Shown here in pieces: positions 23,058 through 30,680 of a stretch of 47,226 nt of DNA. Below the pieces are notes generated by a model. That model was not told the DNA's origin. It searched no databases and worked only from the letters and a program-made list of their open reading frames with translations. Within the stretch, counting starts at the first letter, position 1, and each line of letters opens with the position of its first letter. The stretch comes from Phycisphaerales bacterium (lineage in GTDB: Bacteria; Planctomycetota; Phycisphaerae; Tepidisphaerales; Tepidisphaeraceae). A program made the translations under genes and the position numbers. Location: NCBI GenBank assembly GCA_028291615.1, contig JAQGHM010000201.1:1-47226 (forward strand). The letters are read 5' to 3'.

Positions 23058-25127
23058 CTATCGCCTGAGGCGGAAGACCGACGCGGCGTCGTTTTGAAAG
23101 AGGCGCTCGAAGCGATCGGGATGGCTCTGGATGATCGCCAACTCGGGCGGGTTGGGGGTGACGTCGTGGTGGAAGACGATGAGGTGGGTGGCGCGGCTTT
23201 CGGCAAGATGCTGCAGCCAGCCGGCCCCGCCGGTATCGGCGGTGAGCGCAGCGGCGAGGGCGGGGACGATCTGCTCGCCCGCGAGATGACCAGGAAAAGG
23301 CGGAAGGTCGCGCAGATGGGTGATGCCGCGCCGCGTGGGGATGTACACCATGGGCCGGCGGTTCTCGAAGCCCTCCATCGGGTGGATCAGGAACGTATTG
23401 GCGTAGGCGAGGGTCTCGGTGGGCGGAAGTTCGTCGCGGACGAATCGCCAGGCGTCGGCGGCGGGGCCGTACTGGGTGCGGTAGCACACGATCGCCAGCT
23501 CGCGGCAGCTTTTCATGTAGGCGGGCCATGCGACGTAGATGCTGGCGGCGAGCGCCATGATGGCGAGTGACGCGCCGGACGCGATGAGGGTGCGGCGGCG
23601 GGTTGGGAAGCGCGACAACGTCCAGGCGAAGCCGAGGCCAACGAGGGTGACGATGAAGGCGGTGGCGACGAATCCCAGGATGATCTGCGTGCGGAGGCCT
23701 ACCAGATCAAATGCGGTAAGCCACGAAACGAAGAGGAGCAGCGACGCAACGACAAGCTGGAGCGGGGGCTTGCGGAGCGCAAGTCCAGTGGCGGCAAAGA
23801 GAAGAACAAAGGCGGGATAAAGGAAACGCACCTCGGCGTATGGAGAAGAGGTGACGAAGATCAGCAGCACCAGCGGCGGCCCGAGCAGGCATAGGCGCGC
23901 GAGCGGCTCGGAGCGCACCCTGTGGAAGTGCCGGGCTAGCGCGACCAACGCGCCGAGCAGGACGAGCAGCATCGGCGGGCGCGGCAGGCTTTGGTCGCGG
24001 GTGGTCAGGAGCGTCCAGGCGGAGCCGGGGCTTGCGAACTGCGTGCTGCGGGCAGAGGCGAAGAGGCCTGGCAGGCCGAGCGTGCGCATCGGGTAGAGCG
24101 GGTTGTGGGTGAGGATGACGTTACGGAGATACCAAGGGCCGGCGATGAGGAGGATCAGGGCGATGGCGATCGCGTAGCGGCGGAGGGACCACCGGGCACG
24201 AACGGGGGCGTCGATCAGCAGGAGCAGGGGGGGAAGGGCGAGCAGGGCGGTGTACTTGGTGGCAAGCATAAGGCCCAGCGCGATGCCAACGCGCCAAGGG
24301 GCGAGGGGGTCGCGCAGTCGATCGGCAGCGCAGGCGGCGGCGGCGCAGGTGAAAAATGCGGTGAGGTAGAGGTCGTCTTTTTCGATGATCGACTGGCGGA
24401 TGAATGGGCGAGCGAGCAGGAGCGCCAGGGCGAGCAGGGCAGCGACGGCAGCGCGGACGCCTAGTGCGCGGATAAGGCGGAGGGCAGCGAAGAAGATCAG
24501 CAGGAGCGCGGGGGATTGGACGTTGCGCGCCAGGACGTCATTGCCCATCGGGGCGATCCACCAGGCGATGAATGTCGAACCGGCGAGGGGGGAGTAGGTG
24601 TTGGCGGGGTTGAAGAACCAGGTTTCGAAAAGGGAGAGATGGCCGGTGCGGAGCCAGTGGGTGGCGGCGGGGAAGTGGTAGGTGAGGGCGTCATTGGCGG
24701 TGACGGGCCAGCCCGATTGGTTGACGTCGATGGCGACGATGTAGCCGAGGGCGAAAAGGGTGGCGGCGAGGAGGGTGTAGTTGAGTGGCATGGGCAAGCT
24801 TGTTTGCCCGTGATCTTTCTTTCTCGAAGACGATGGGCAAGCGAGTACGCTTGCCCATGCCACCCCTTTGGGGGGCGCGAGGAAGAGCGCGGCGGAAAGG
24901 ACCAGCGTTGTGCCGGCAATCGTCAGTGGGTTGAGGATTCCGAGCAGGCCGGGAAGGGTAACCGCGGCGTACTGGACGAGGAGCGCGAGGAGCAGGATGT
25001 CGGCGGCGCGGTCGGCCCAGTCGGTGGTGAGTCGGCGGCTGACGAAGCGCCAGGCGCCGGCCAGGATGGCGGCCTGGAGGAGCAGGGCGTAAGTGAGTCG
25101 CAGCTCGTCGCTGAGGAGGATGTCCAC
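23058..25127 (-). CDS. GT-C-type (family 39-like) polytopic glycosyltransferase or related membrane protein
   Basis: A 689-residue protein with at least eleven membrane segments. The first extracytoplasmic loop carries NDALTYHFPAATHWL near residue 146, with an aspartate where GT39/ArnT/PMT enzymes have their catalytic acid. Later typical features are RQSIIEKDDLYLTAFF, GIALGLMLATKYTALLALPP and GPWYLRNVILTHNPLYPMR. Such enzymes move sugars from polyprenyl-phosphate carriers to lipids or proteins on the outer face. The C-terminal 180 residues form a soluble domain. Start choice is uncertain: GTG 25127 follows the ccsBA stop by 20 nt, but it has no good ribosome-binding site. A palindromic repeat is inserted in frame at about residues 88-115 and codes for ACPSSSRKKDHGQTSLPMP in a loop between two helices. 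Confidence 0.72.
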   Translation of the reverse strand: MDILLSDELRLTYALLLQAAILAGAWRFVSRRLTTDWADRAADILLLALLVQYAAVTLPGLLGILNPLTIAGTTLVLSAALFLAPPKGVAWASVLACPSSSRKKDHGQTSLPMPLNYTLLAATLFALGYIVAIDVNQSGWPVTANDALTYHFPAATHWLRTGHLSLFETWFFNPANTYSPLAGSTFIAWWIAPMGNDVLARNVQSPALLLIFFAALRLIRALGVRAAVAALLALALLLARPFIRQSIIEKDDLYLTAFFTCAAAACAADRLRDPLAPWRVGIALGLMLATKYTALLALPPLLLLIDAPVRARWSLRRYAIAIALILLIAGPWYLRNVILTHNPLYPMRTLGLPGLFASARSTQFASPGSAWTLLTTRDQSLPRPPMLLVLLGALVALARHFHRVRSEPLARLCLLGPPLVLLIFVTSSPYAEVRFLYPAFVLLFAATGLALRKPPLQLVVASLLLFVSWLTAFDLVGLRTQIILGFVATAFIVTLVGLGFAWTLSRFPTRRRTLIASGASLAIMALAASIYVAWPAYMKSCRELAIVCYRTQYGPAADAWRFVRDELPPTETLAYANTFLIHPMEGFENRRPMVYIPTRRGITHLRDLPPFPGHLAGEQIVPALAAALTADTGGAGWLQHLAESRATHLIVFHHDVTPNPPELAIIQSHPDRFERLFQNDAASVFRLRR
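24785..24863 (+). repeat. palindromic dispersed repeat, copy 2, inside a coding gene
   Basis: The same element as at 10044-10133 and in the same orientation: GTGGCATGGGCAAG at the left end, its complement at the right end, internal GGGCAAGC/GTTTGCCC and GGGCAAGCG/CGCTTGCCC hairpins, and the shared CTCGAAGA spacer word. It lies wholly within the leftward glycosyltransferase gene and leaves the frame open, which adds roughly 27 residues to a loop. Confidence 0.85.
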
Positions 25128-25147
25128 GTTGGGGTTGATCGCGCGCG

Positions 25148-28100
25148 TCAGGCGTTTCGCGCGGCCTTGGGACGAGGGCGCGCGGGTTGATCGACGGCGT
25201 CCGATGCGTCGAGAATCTCGGCTTCCAGATCCACGTTCTTGAAGCTGCGCCAGGTTTCCAGGGGGAGCAGGCCGCAACCGATGAAGAAGATCTGGCTGCC
25301 GATGAAGAGCATCAGCCACATGACTGCCGAGGCCATGAACCCGTAAGAGTGGAGGCCAACGCCCAGCATGTTGGTGCCGAAGTAGCTCCAGGCGGTGACG
25401 ATGTTCCCGAAGATGGCGATGTTGGCCATGCCGCGCTCTTTGACGAGGCCGCCCCAACGGGCGTGGAGGAAGATGGCGTTGGCGAGGACGATGAGGATCG
25501 CGCCGTTTTCCTTGGGGTCCCAGCCCCAGAAGCGGCCCCACGACTGGTCGGCCCAGATGCCGCCGAGAATCGTGCCGACGAAGGAGAAGAGGAGGGCGAA
25601 GCAGGTGATGCCGTACATCATGCGGCCGAAGGTTTTCTTCAGGTCGTTATCGACGAAGGGCGTGAAGAGGCCGGTGGTGATGTAGGCGATGCCGATCAAT
25701 CCCGCGAGGAACGTGGCAGCGTAGCCCAGCGTGATGCAGACGACGTGGGTGGCGAGCCAGATGTTGGTGTCGAGGACGGCCTGGAGAACCTTCATCGTGT
25801 CACCGTCGAGGCTGAGGCGCTGGGCGATGATGAGCGTGGGAATGCCGGCGACGGCGGCGAGGACCGAGCCGATGCCGTTCTTGTAAATGAGCTCGAGGCA
25901 GGTGGCGAAGACGATCATGCCCCAGCCGATGAAGATCGCCGAGGAGGCGAGGTTGGTGACCGGGGGGCGGCCTGACATGTAGATGCGGGCGGCGAGGCCA
26001 AAGGTGTGGATGACCAGCGCCAGGCCCAGCACCCAGAAGGCGGCGCGGGCGAGCGGGCGCGAGAAGCCGACCCAGGAGAAGGCGGCGAGGATGAAGACGC
26101 CGATGTACAGCGCCAGCGAGAGGTTGATCGGGCCGAAGCGGTTGTACCAGGATTCGAACGCGGCCTTGTTGGCGGCATGCGAGACCTTCTGGTCGATCAG
26201 CCGCTGGTATTTTCGGAGCTCGGCGTTGAACGTCTCGGGTTGTTTTTGGTCATAAGCGCCCAGGGTTCGCAGGAAGGCTTCGGCGACCGGGTCCCTCTGG
26301 CCGGTGGCTTGGGATGCTTGCGCGGCTTCCAAGACGGTGGTCCAGTCGCCGGTACCTGTGGGCGGGACGACGTGAAGCTGCGGGTAAGCGCGGATCGTGG
26401 CGTGGAGGGCGATGCGGTCGCACACTTCGAGCAGCGCGTTCTGGTATTCGCTGAGCGTCTTGGATTTGTTCAGACGGATCTTGCCGAGCTCGGCGAAAGC
26501 CTCCTTGAGTTTCTGCTCGGCGGGCATGAGGTCATTGGCGGAGAAGTATTTTTTCTTCTCGTCGAGGCCGAGGTAGGTCTTCACGTCTGGGTGATCGATG
26601 ACAAATGTCTTGTAATTGCCCGAGGCCTCGCTGCCGGTGAGCACATCGAGCAGCCAGGGGACGGGCTGGATGGTTTTTTCCTCGTCTTTGCCGTCCTTGT
26701 CCTTGGTGACGAGCAGGGCGGATTCGCGGCCGCGCATGACCTTGAGTGCGTTGCGGGCGAGGCTGTCCATCGGTTGGACACGGCCTTCGTAGGAAAGGGG
26801 AATTTTGGCGAAGGCATCCATGTCGTACGTGGGCGACAGGGGACGCAGCGAGATGTGGGCCAGGACGTAAAACAGGCAGAAGCCGAGCAGGCCGGCGGGT
26901 ACCAGGAAGTTTGCGGTGAAGAGCGACTCGGGGGCAAGTTCGTACTTCGATTCGTCGCCCTTCTTTTTGCGGGAGACTGGCAGGCGCTGTTTCGCTTCCG
27001 CTTCCGTCAGCTTGATCTGGTGGTCCCATCTGACGGAGAGGAAGGCCCCCACGGCCAGGCACGCGACGACACCGACGATGAGCACGCCCCAGATTCCAAG
27101 CGTCATGTAAAAGCTAAAGGCGACCACCTTCATCACGAGCACGAGGACCAATCCGATCGAGAGTTGCTGACCTGTAAGCGTGCGCTTGGCGAGGAAGTTG
27201 ATCAGCGAGACGCCGAAGTGGACGATCAGGCCAATGCCGGCGATGACGATCGCGGTATACGGAATCGTCATGGCGGGGTTGCGGACGACCTGGAGGACGG
27301 TCGCCTTCTCGGTGCGCTCGTCGAAGCTCTGCTGGTAGAAGGTTTCGCCGCGGTAGCGCATCGGGTGGTTCATCCAGATGCGGACGTCGCGGTGCTCGCT
27401 GTTGGCGGGATCGGTCAGGGTGATGTCGCTGGAATAATTGCGCGGGACGTTGGTGCCGGTGTAGCGGTCGAAGCTGAATTTCCGCAGCGCGATGGTGTAG
27501 GGTTTATAGTCGCGAAGGAAGCGGAGGGAGAGCTCGTAGGTCTTGCCGCCGACGTCGATGATGTGCGGCGTCGTCGTCATGACCGTGACGACGTATGAGC
27601 CGATCAACTTGCCGTCCTTGTTGAGCGTGACGAACGCCGAAGGGAGATCGACGGCGCCACCCTGCACGCCGGAGACGTTCTTGATCTCTTCGGCGGTCCA
27701 CGCCGGGCCGGAGTCATCCCGCAGGGAGGGGACGGCGGGATCGCTGGCGGCGACGGCGCGGGAGTTGGTGAAGAAGCGGTCGACCTTGATCTGGAACGGC
27801 AGGCGCGCGTCGTCGATCGTTGCGCCCGGCTTGAGCGCCGACGGTGCGACGACCATGTGGTGGTCCTGCTTCGGATCGGACTTGTCGACGATCGCCAGTT
27901 CGGGGGTGCGAATGTCTTCGGAGTAGGTGGTGTAGGAGCCCTCCTCGATGCGCATGCGGCTTTCCTTGGCCGCGCCGCTGGTGATCCCTTCGCCGGCGAG
28001 CAGAAGGATGAGCCCAAGGTGGATGATAATGACGCCGGCGCGTTTTTCGTGAACGAGGAAGAGCGTGACGAGGAAGAGCGTGCCGACGATCAGCGCCACG

Positions 28101-28489
28101 GCCATGGTGTAACGGTCGTAGTGGATCTGCCAGAAGTAAAGCGCCGCGCCGATGATGAGGATCTGCGGGATGAGAAAGAGGTCCTTGGGCGAGAACTTGA
28201 ACCGCACCGCGTGGGCGGAGAGGAGGTTGATCAGGAGCAGACTGCCGATGATGTAACCGCCGGGGAAGGGAATTCTGCCCCATTCGTGTGCGGGGACGGC
28301 GGTGAAGCGCGGCACCAAATCCTGCAGCGGCATCCAGGCGATGAAGCTGTGAAAGTATTGATGCTGAACCTTCCAGATGTCGGTGTCCACCTGCGCCAGC
28401 GTGCCGGCGTAGATGAGCACCATCGAGAACGCGAGCAGAATGACGGTCAGCGTCAGGGAGGCGAAGGGCTTGAGGATGGTCTTGAGCAT
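25148..28489 (-). CDS. ccsBA: cytochrome c biogenesis protein: fused ResB (CcsB) and CcsA
   Basis: One 1113-residue chain carries both halves of the System II haem lyase, which moves haem outward and attaches it to CxxCH apocytochromes. The N-terminal ResB half has early helices (LTLTVILLAFSMVLIYAGTLAQ, residues 10-31) and a large extracytoplasmic domain ending in NHPMRYRGETFYQQSF. The linker region has PLSYEGRVQPMDSLARNALK, as in other fused CcsBA proteins. The C-terminal CcsA half has the haem-handling WWD-type motif WGRFWGWDPKENGA near residue 990 and a final bundle of helices. The ATG at 28489 is preferred because the first membrane helix follows directly; a TTG at 28522 would add 11 residues. 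It lies between a lipoprotein and the glycosyltransferase on the same strand. Confidence 0.92.
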   Translation of the reverse strand: MLKTILKPFASLTLTVILLAFSMVLIYAGTLAQVDTDIWKVQHQYFHSFIAWMPLQDLVPRFTAVPAHEWGRIPFPGGYIIGSLLLINLLSAHAVRFKFSPKDLFLIPQILIIGAALYFWQIHYDRYTMAVALIVGTLFLVTLFLVHEKRAGVIIIHLGLILLLAGEGITSGAAKESRMRIEEGSYTTYSEDIRTPELAIVDKSDPKQDHHMVVAPSALKPGATIDDARLPFQIKVDRFFTNSRAVAASDPAVPSLRDDSGPAWTAEEIKNVSGVQGGAVDLPSAFVTLNKDGKLIGSYVVTVMTTTPHIIDVGGKTYELSLRFLRDYKPYTIALRKFSFDRYTGTNVPRNYSSDITLTDPANSEHRDVRIWMNHPMRYRGETFYQQSFDERTEKATVLQVVRNPAMTIPYTAIVIAGIGLIVHFGVSLINFLAKRTLTGQQLSIGLVLVLVMKVVAFSFYMTLGIWGVLIVGVVACLAVGAFLSVRWDHQIKLTEAEAKQRLPVSRKKKGDESKYELAPESLFTANFLVPAGLLGFCLFYVLAHISLRPLSPTYDMDAFAKIPLSYEGRVQPMDSLARNALKVMRGRESALLVTKDKDGKDEEKTIQPVPWLLDVLTGSEASGNYKTFVIDHPDVKTYLGLDEKKKYFSANDLMPAEQKLKEAFAELGKIRLNKSKTLSEYQNALLEVCDRIALHATIRAYPQLHVVPPTGTGDWTTVLEAAQASQATGQRDPVAEAFLRTLGAYDQKQPETFNAELRKYQRLIDQKVSHAANKAAFESWYNRFGPINLSLALYIGVFILAAFSWVGFSRPLARAAFWVLGLALVIHTFGLAARIYMSGRPPVTNLASSAIFIGWGMIVFATCLELIYKNGIGSVLAAVAGIPTLIIAQRLSLDGDTMKVLQAVLDTNIWLATHVVCITLGYAATFLAGLIGIAYITTGLFTPFVDNDLKKTFGRMMYGITCFALLFSFVGTILGGIWADQSWGRFWGWDPKENGAILIVLANAIFLHARWGGLVKERGMANIAIFGNIVTAWSYFGTNMLGVGLHSYGFMASAVMWLMLFIGSQIFFIGCGLLPLETWRSFKNVDLEAEILDASDAVDQPARPRPKAARNA

Positions 28490-28548
28490 GGTGGTGGCGG
28501 TCCGGCTGCGGGCGACGATCAAAGATCGGGAGTAGTCTGAGGCGCGCG

Positions 28549-29625
28549 TTACTTATCGTCGAACTTCAAACTCTTTACGAACGCTTCGAACTGAGGTTTG
28601 CTGCGGGTCACCAGGTTGTACGGCCCGACGAGGCGGAAGAACCAGATGCGATCGGCCTGGGGGAACTGCGTGTAAGCCACGAACTGGCGAAGGCGAGCGG
28701 CGCCGGCGGATTCGGGGCCTTCAAAATCGCGGATGACGCCAGGGCCTTGTGCAAGTGCCATCGCCTGGGGCGCATTGGCGCCGGGATCGTTGGTGGCGGG
28801 CAGTTTGACTTGGCCGCGCCAGCGGTTGAGGTTGGGCATCAGGTCGGCCAGGCTGTTGACGCTCAATCGTGATACCACGAGTTCGCCGGCCTCGTTGCCG
28901 CTGCCGGGGACGATGATCGTCGCCTCGCGCATCTGGCGCGGTTGCGGGTCGATCCGCCACCCTTCGGGGAGCGTGTAAGACGAGATTCCGGGGATCGTGC
29001 CAAGCTGCGCGTCGGGCTGTGGGGGAGCGGCGCGTGGCGCCGGCGGCGGATTGGCGGAGGCGCTATGGTCGTGCGGTTCGGCATCGAGATGGAATGACTT
29101 CACGACGCCTTCGAATGCCGGCTTTTGCGGTTCGAGTTGGTCCGCTGCGCCGGTCATCTTGAAGACCCAGATCTGTTCGCCATCGGGCACCATCGCCGCG
29201 AGCATCCGCTGCTGCGGTTTGCCATCGGCGGCGGGGTCGGGGCCTTTGAGATCAATGAGCAGGGCCTCGCCGCCTTCGAGCGGGATGGGCGTGACGAGCT
29301 TGGCGATGTTGGCTTCGGACGTCTTGGGCAATCCCAACTGCCCTTCCCACCGGTTGACGTTGGCGAGCACGGTCGCCGCGCCCGAACCCATCGACGTGAC
29401 CTGGCTGACGGTCAACTTAATCGGCGGATCGATGCTGACTTGGTAAGCGGCTTTGATCATCGGGCCGGGCGTCAGCGCCTTCCATGTCGAAGGAACTTTC
29501 CATCGTTCCTGCGGAGGTGGCGCATCTTTGGGCGCGTTGTAGGTACGGATGCCGTCGTCGCGGTCACAACCAGCGAGCAGCAACAGGCTGGCGAGGGCGA
29601 GGAACAGTGGGTTGGTTTTAGTCAC
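28549..29625 (-). CDS. lipoprotein with two tandem copies of an uncharacterised domain
   Basis: A 358-residue protein. From GTG 29625 the signal peptide is compact (TKTNPLFLALASLLLLAGC) with lipobox LLAGC, so it is a lipid-anchored exported protein. The body holds two related domains of about 140 residues. Both start with a 'P-x-x-W' strand (VPSTWKALTPGPMIKAAYQV; LPEGWRIDPQPRQMREATII), continue with N-x-NRW-x-GQ-x-x-LP (ANVNRWEGQLGLP; PNLNRWRGQVKLP) and end in a strand pair (IWVFKMTGAADQLEPQKPAFEGVVKSF; IWFFRLVGPYNLVTRSKPQFEAFVKSL). A His/Pro/Ala-rich linker joins them. No named family was recognised. The longer open reading to GTG 29661 adds 12 residues, but TACACT ends 7 nt before GTG 29625. 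It lies 60 nt before ccsBA, so a role beside haem export is possible but unproved. Confidence 0.72.
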   Translation of the reverse strand: MTKTNPLFLALASLLLLAGCDRDDGIRTYNAPKDAPPPQERWKVPSTWKALTPGPMIKAAYQVSIDPPIKLTVSQVTSMGSGAATVLANVNRWEGQLGLPKTSEANIAKLVTPIPLEGGEALLIDLKGPDPAADGKPQQRMLAAMVPDGEQIWVFKMTGAADQLEPQKPAFEGVVKSFHLDAEPHDHSASANPPPAPRAAPPQPDAQLGTIPGISSYTLPEGWRIDPQPRQMREATIIVPGSGNEAGELVVSRLSVNSLADLMPNLNRWRGQVKLPATNDPGANAPQAMALAQGPGVIRDFEGPESAGAARLRQFVAYTQFPQADRIWFFRLVGPYNLVTRSKPQFEAFVKSLKFDDK

Positions 29626-29632
29626 AGGTTTA

Positions 29633-29638
29633 AGTGTA
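29633..29638 (-). promoter_or_regulatory. -10 box next to the lipoprotein GTG start
   Basis: TACACT on the minus strand (29638-29633) ends 7 nt before GTG 29625, and no ribosome-binding site intervenes. The predicted transcript starts at the codon. Confidence 0.4.
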
Positions 29639-29719
29639 GCAGAGCCGACTGGGGTTTTCACCGACGCGACGCATGTTTGACTGGTGCAATGAATATCTGA
29701 AAGCCGGACACATGTTGGA

Positions 29720-30304
29720 TTAAATCGAGCTGATTTCCTTTTTCACAAACGGTTCGGGGCCAAGCAACAGGGTGGTGAAACGGTAGAGGCGGCTGTCGGG
29801 TTGTCGCCAAGTGGCGGCGGGGAGATCGAGTTTCTCGGTGCACAATCGATCCAGCAGTTGCTGCTTGCTCCATCCGGTCTCGCGGGCGACCTGGGGCAGG
29901 AAACAGCCGGACCGGTCGCCTCGGGTGAGGTAAATTCCGTCCTGCAGGAGGTCGAAATTGAGCGGGGCGTCGGTCGGAATGAGCGGAGAAAGAATGCTCA
30001 GCTCGATTTCGAGGTCTGCCAGGTCGGTCAGCGTGACCGGATCGGTGAGGAAGCGGGGATCTTCAAGGACGGCCTGTGCCATTGCGGCGACGGTTTTCGC
30101 CAGCGGGGCTTTGGCGTCGAGGCGGCCGACGCATCCACGGAGGCGATGACCGCCGATTTCGTGCAGTGAAACGAAACAACCGGCGGGCTGCCGCAACGTC
30201 GCCGCATCCGGAATGTGCGGTTCGGGCGCGCCCGCGAGGGTTGCCCGAATAGAGGCGCGGGCGAGGTCGAGCAGGGCGGCCTGGTCATCGGGGGAAAGGT
30301 TCAT
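29720..30304 (-). CDS. amrA: AMMECR1-domain protein (AmmeMemoRadiSam system protein A)
   Basis: A 194-residue single-domain protein. The family marks are GCFVSLHEIGGHRLRGCVGRLDAKAPL at about 48-75, with the invariant LRGCVGR, then LEIELSILSPL and a C-terminal GCFLPQVARETGWSKQQLLDRLC. AMMECR1 proteins often occur with a Memo-like dioxygenase and a radical SAM enzyme in an uncharacterised three-part system. Neither partner is visible here, so this is an orphan A component. The ATG at 30304 has AGGTGG just upstream and precedes the conserved domain. The open frame continues upstream but only through promoter sequence. An extended -10 (TGGTATAAT) lies about 50 nt before it. It is followed 94 nt later by the lipoprotein gene on the same strand. 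Confidence 0.85.
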   Translation of the reverse strand: MNLSPDDQAALLDLARASIRATLAGAPEPHIPDAATLRQPAGCFVSLHEIGGHRLRGCVGRLDAKAPLAKTVAAMAQAVLEDPRFLTDPVTLTDLADLEIELSILSPLIPTDAPLNFDLLQDGIYLTRGDRSGCFLPQVARETGWSKQQLLDRLCTEKLDLPAATWRQPDSRLYRFTTLLLGPEPFVKKEISSI

Positions 30305-30353
30305 CTGCCACCTGAGCGCGGGAAAGTTTACCCCGCATTGTCGCGGCAGGGGC

Positions 30354-30388
30354 ATTATACCATTGGAGAGATCGGGTAGACTTATAAT
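30354..30388. promoter_or_regulatory. divergent promoters between the AMMECR1 and zinc-ribbon genes
   Basis: Leftward, TGGTATAAT (minus strand, 30362-30354) is an extended -10 box for the AMMECR1 gene. Rightward, a perfect TATAAT at 30383-30388 serves the zinc-ribbon/SPFH genes. The two boxes are only about 20 bp apart, so the promoters may interfere with each other or be co-regulated. No good -35 was found for either. Confidence 0.5.
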
Positions 30389-30441
30389 CGCCAGGGTGTG
30401 GGTTTGGGACGATGATCCCAAGGTGTGAAGGAAGCGAGCGC

Positions 30442-30642
30442 ATGGGCCTGATGATGATCGAATCACCTCCATTGCTGTTGATTGTGGTGCTGGCGATCGT
30501 GTTCGTGGTTGCGATTTCGTCGCGGCAGCGAAAGCGGATGGAGCGGCGGCGGTTCGAGGTTCGGATCTGCAGACAATGCGGGACCAGCCAGCCTTCGCAC
30601 GCCGAGTTCTGCCGGCAGTGCGGCACGCGGCTTCTGGATTGA
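30442..30642 (+). CDS. small membrane-anchored zinc-ribbon protein
   Basis: A 66-residue protein. An N-terminal membrane helix (about 8-26, PPLLLIVVLAIVFVVAIS) is followed by a basic stretch (RQRKRMERRRFEVR) and a compact zinc ribbon ICRQCGTSQPSHAEFCRQCGTRLL with two CxxC pairs. The ATG at 30442 has AAGGAAG about 8 nt upstream; an in-frame ATG at 30412 lacks one. The basic stretch keeps the zinc ribbon in the cytoplasm. It is 38 nt before the first SPFH gene on the same strand, so it probably belongs to that operon and may recruit or regulate the SPFH assembly. Its exact role is not known. Confidence 0.7.
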   Translation: MGLMMIESPPLLLIVVLAIVFVVAISSRQRKRMERRRFEVRICRQCGTSQPSHAEFCRQCGTRLLD

Positions 30643-30680
30643 ATTTCGGGGTGTCCCTCTAACAGACGAAGGAGTCTGTC

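Noticed and set aside
26006..27598. A 530-codon open frame on the plus strand inside ccsBA
   Set aside because: It is antisense to a fully conserved ResB-CcsA protein; the product is low-complexity Gly/Asp/Glu/Val sequence without motifs or ribosome-binding site.
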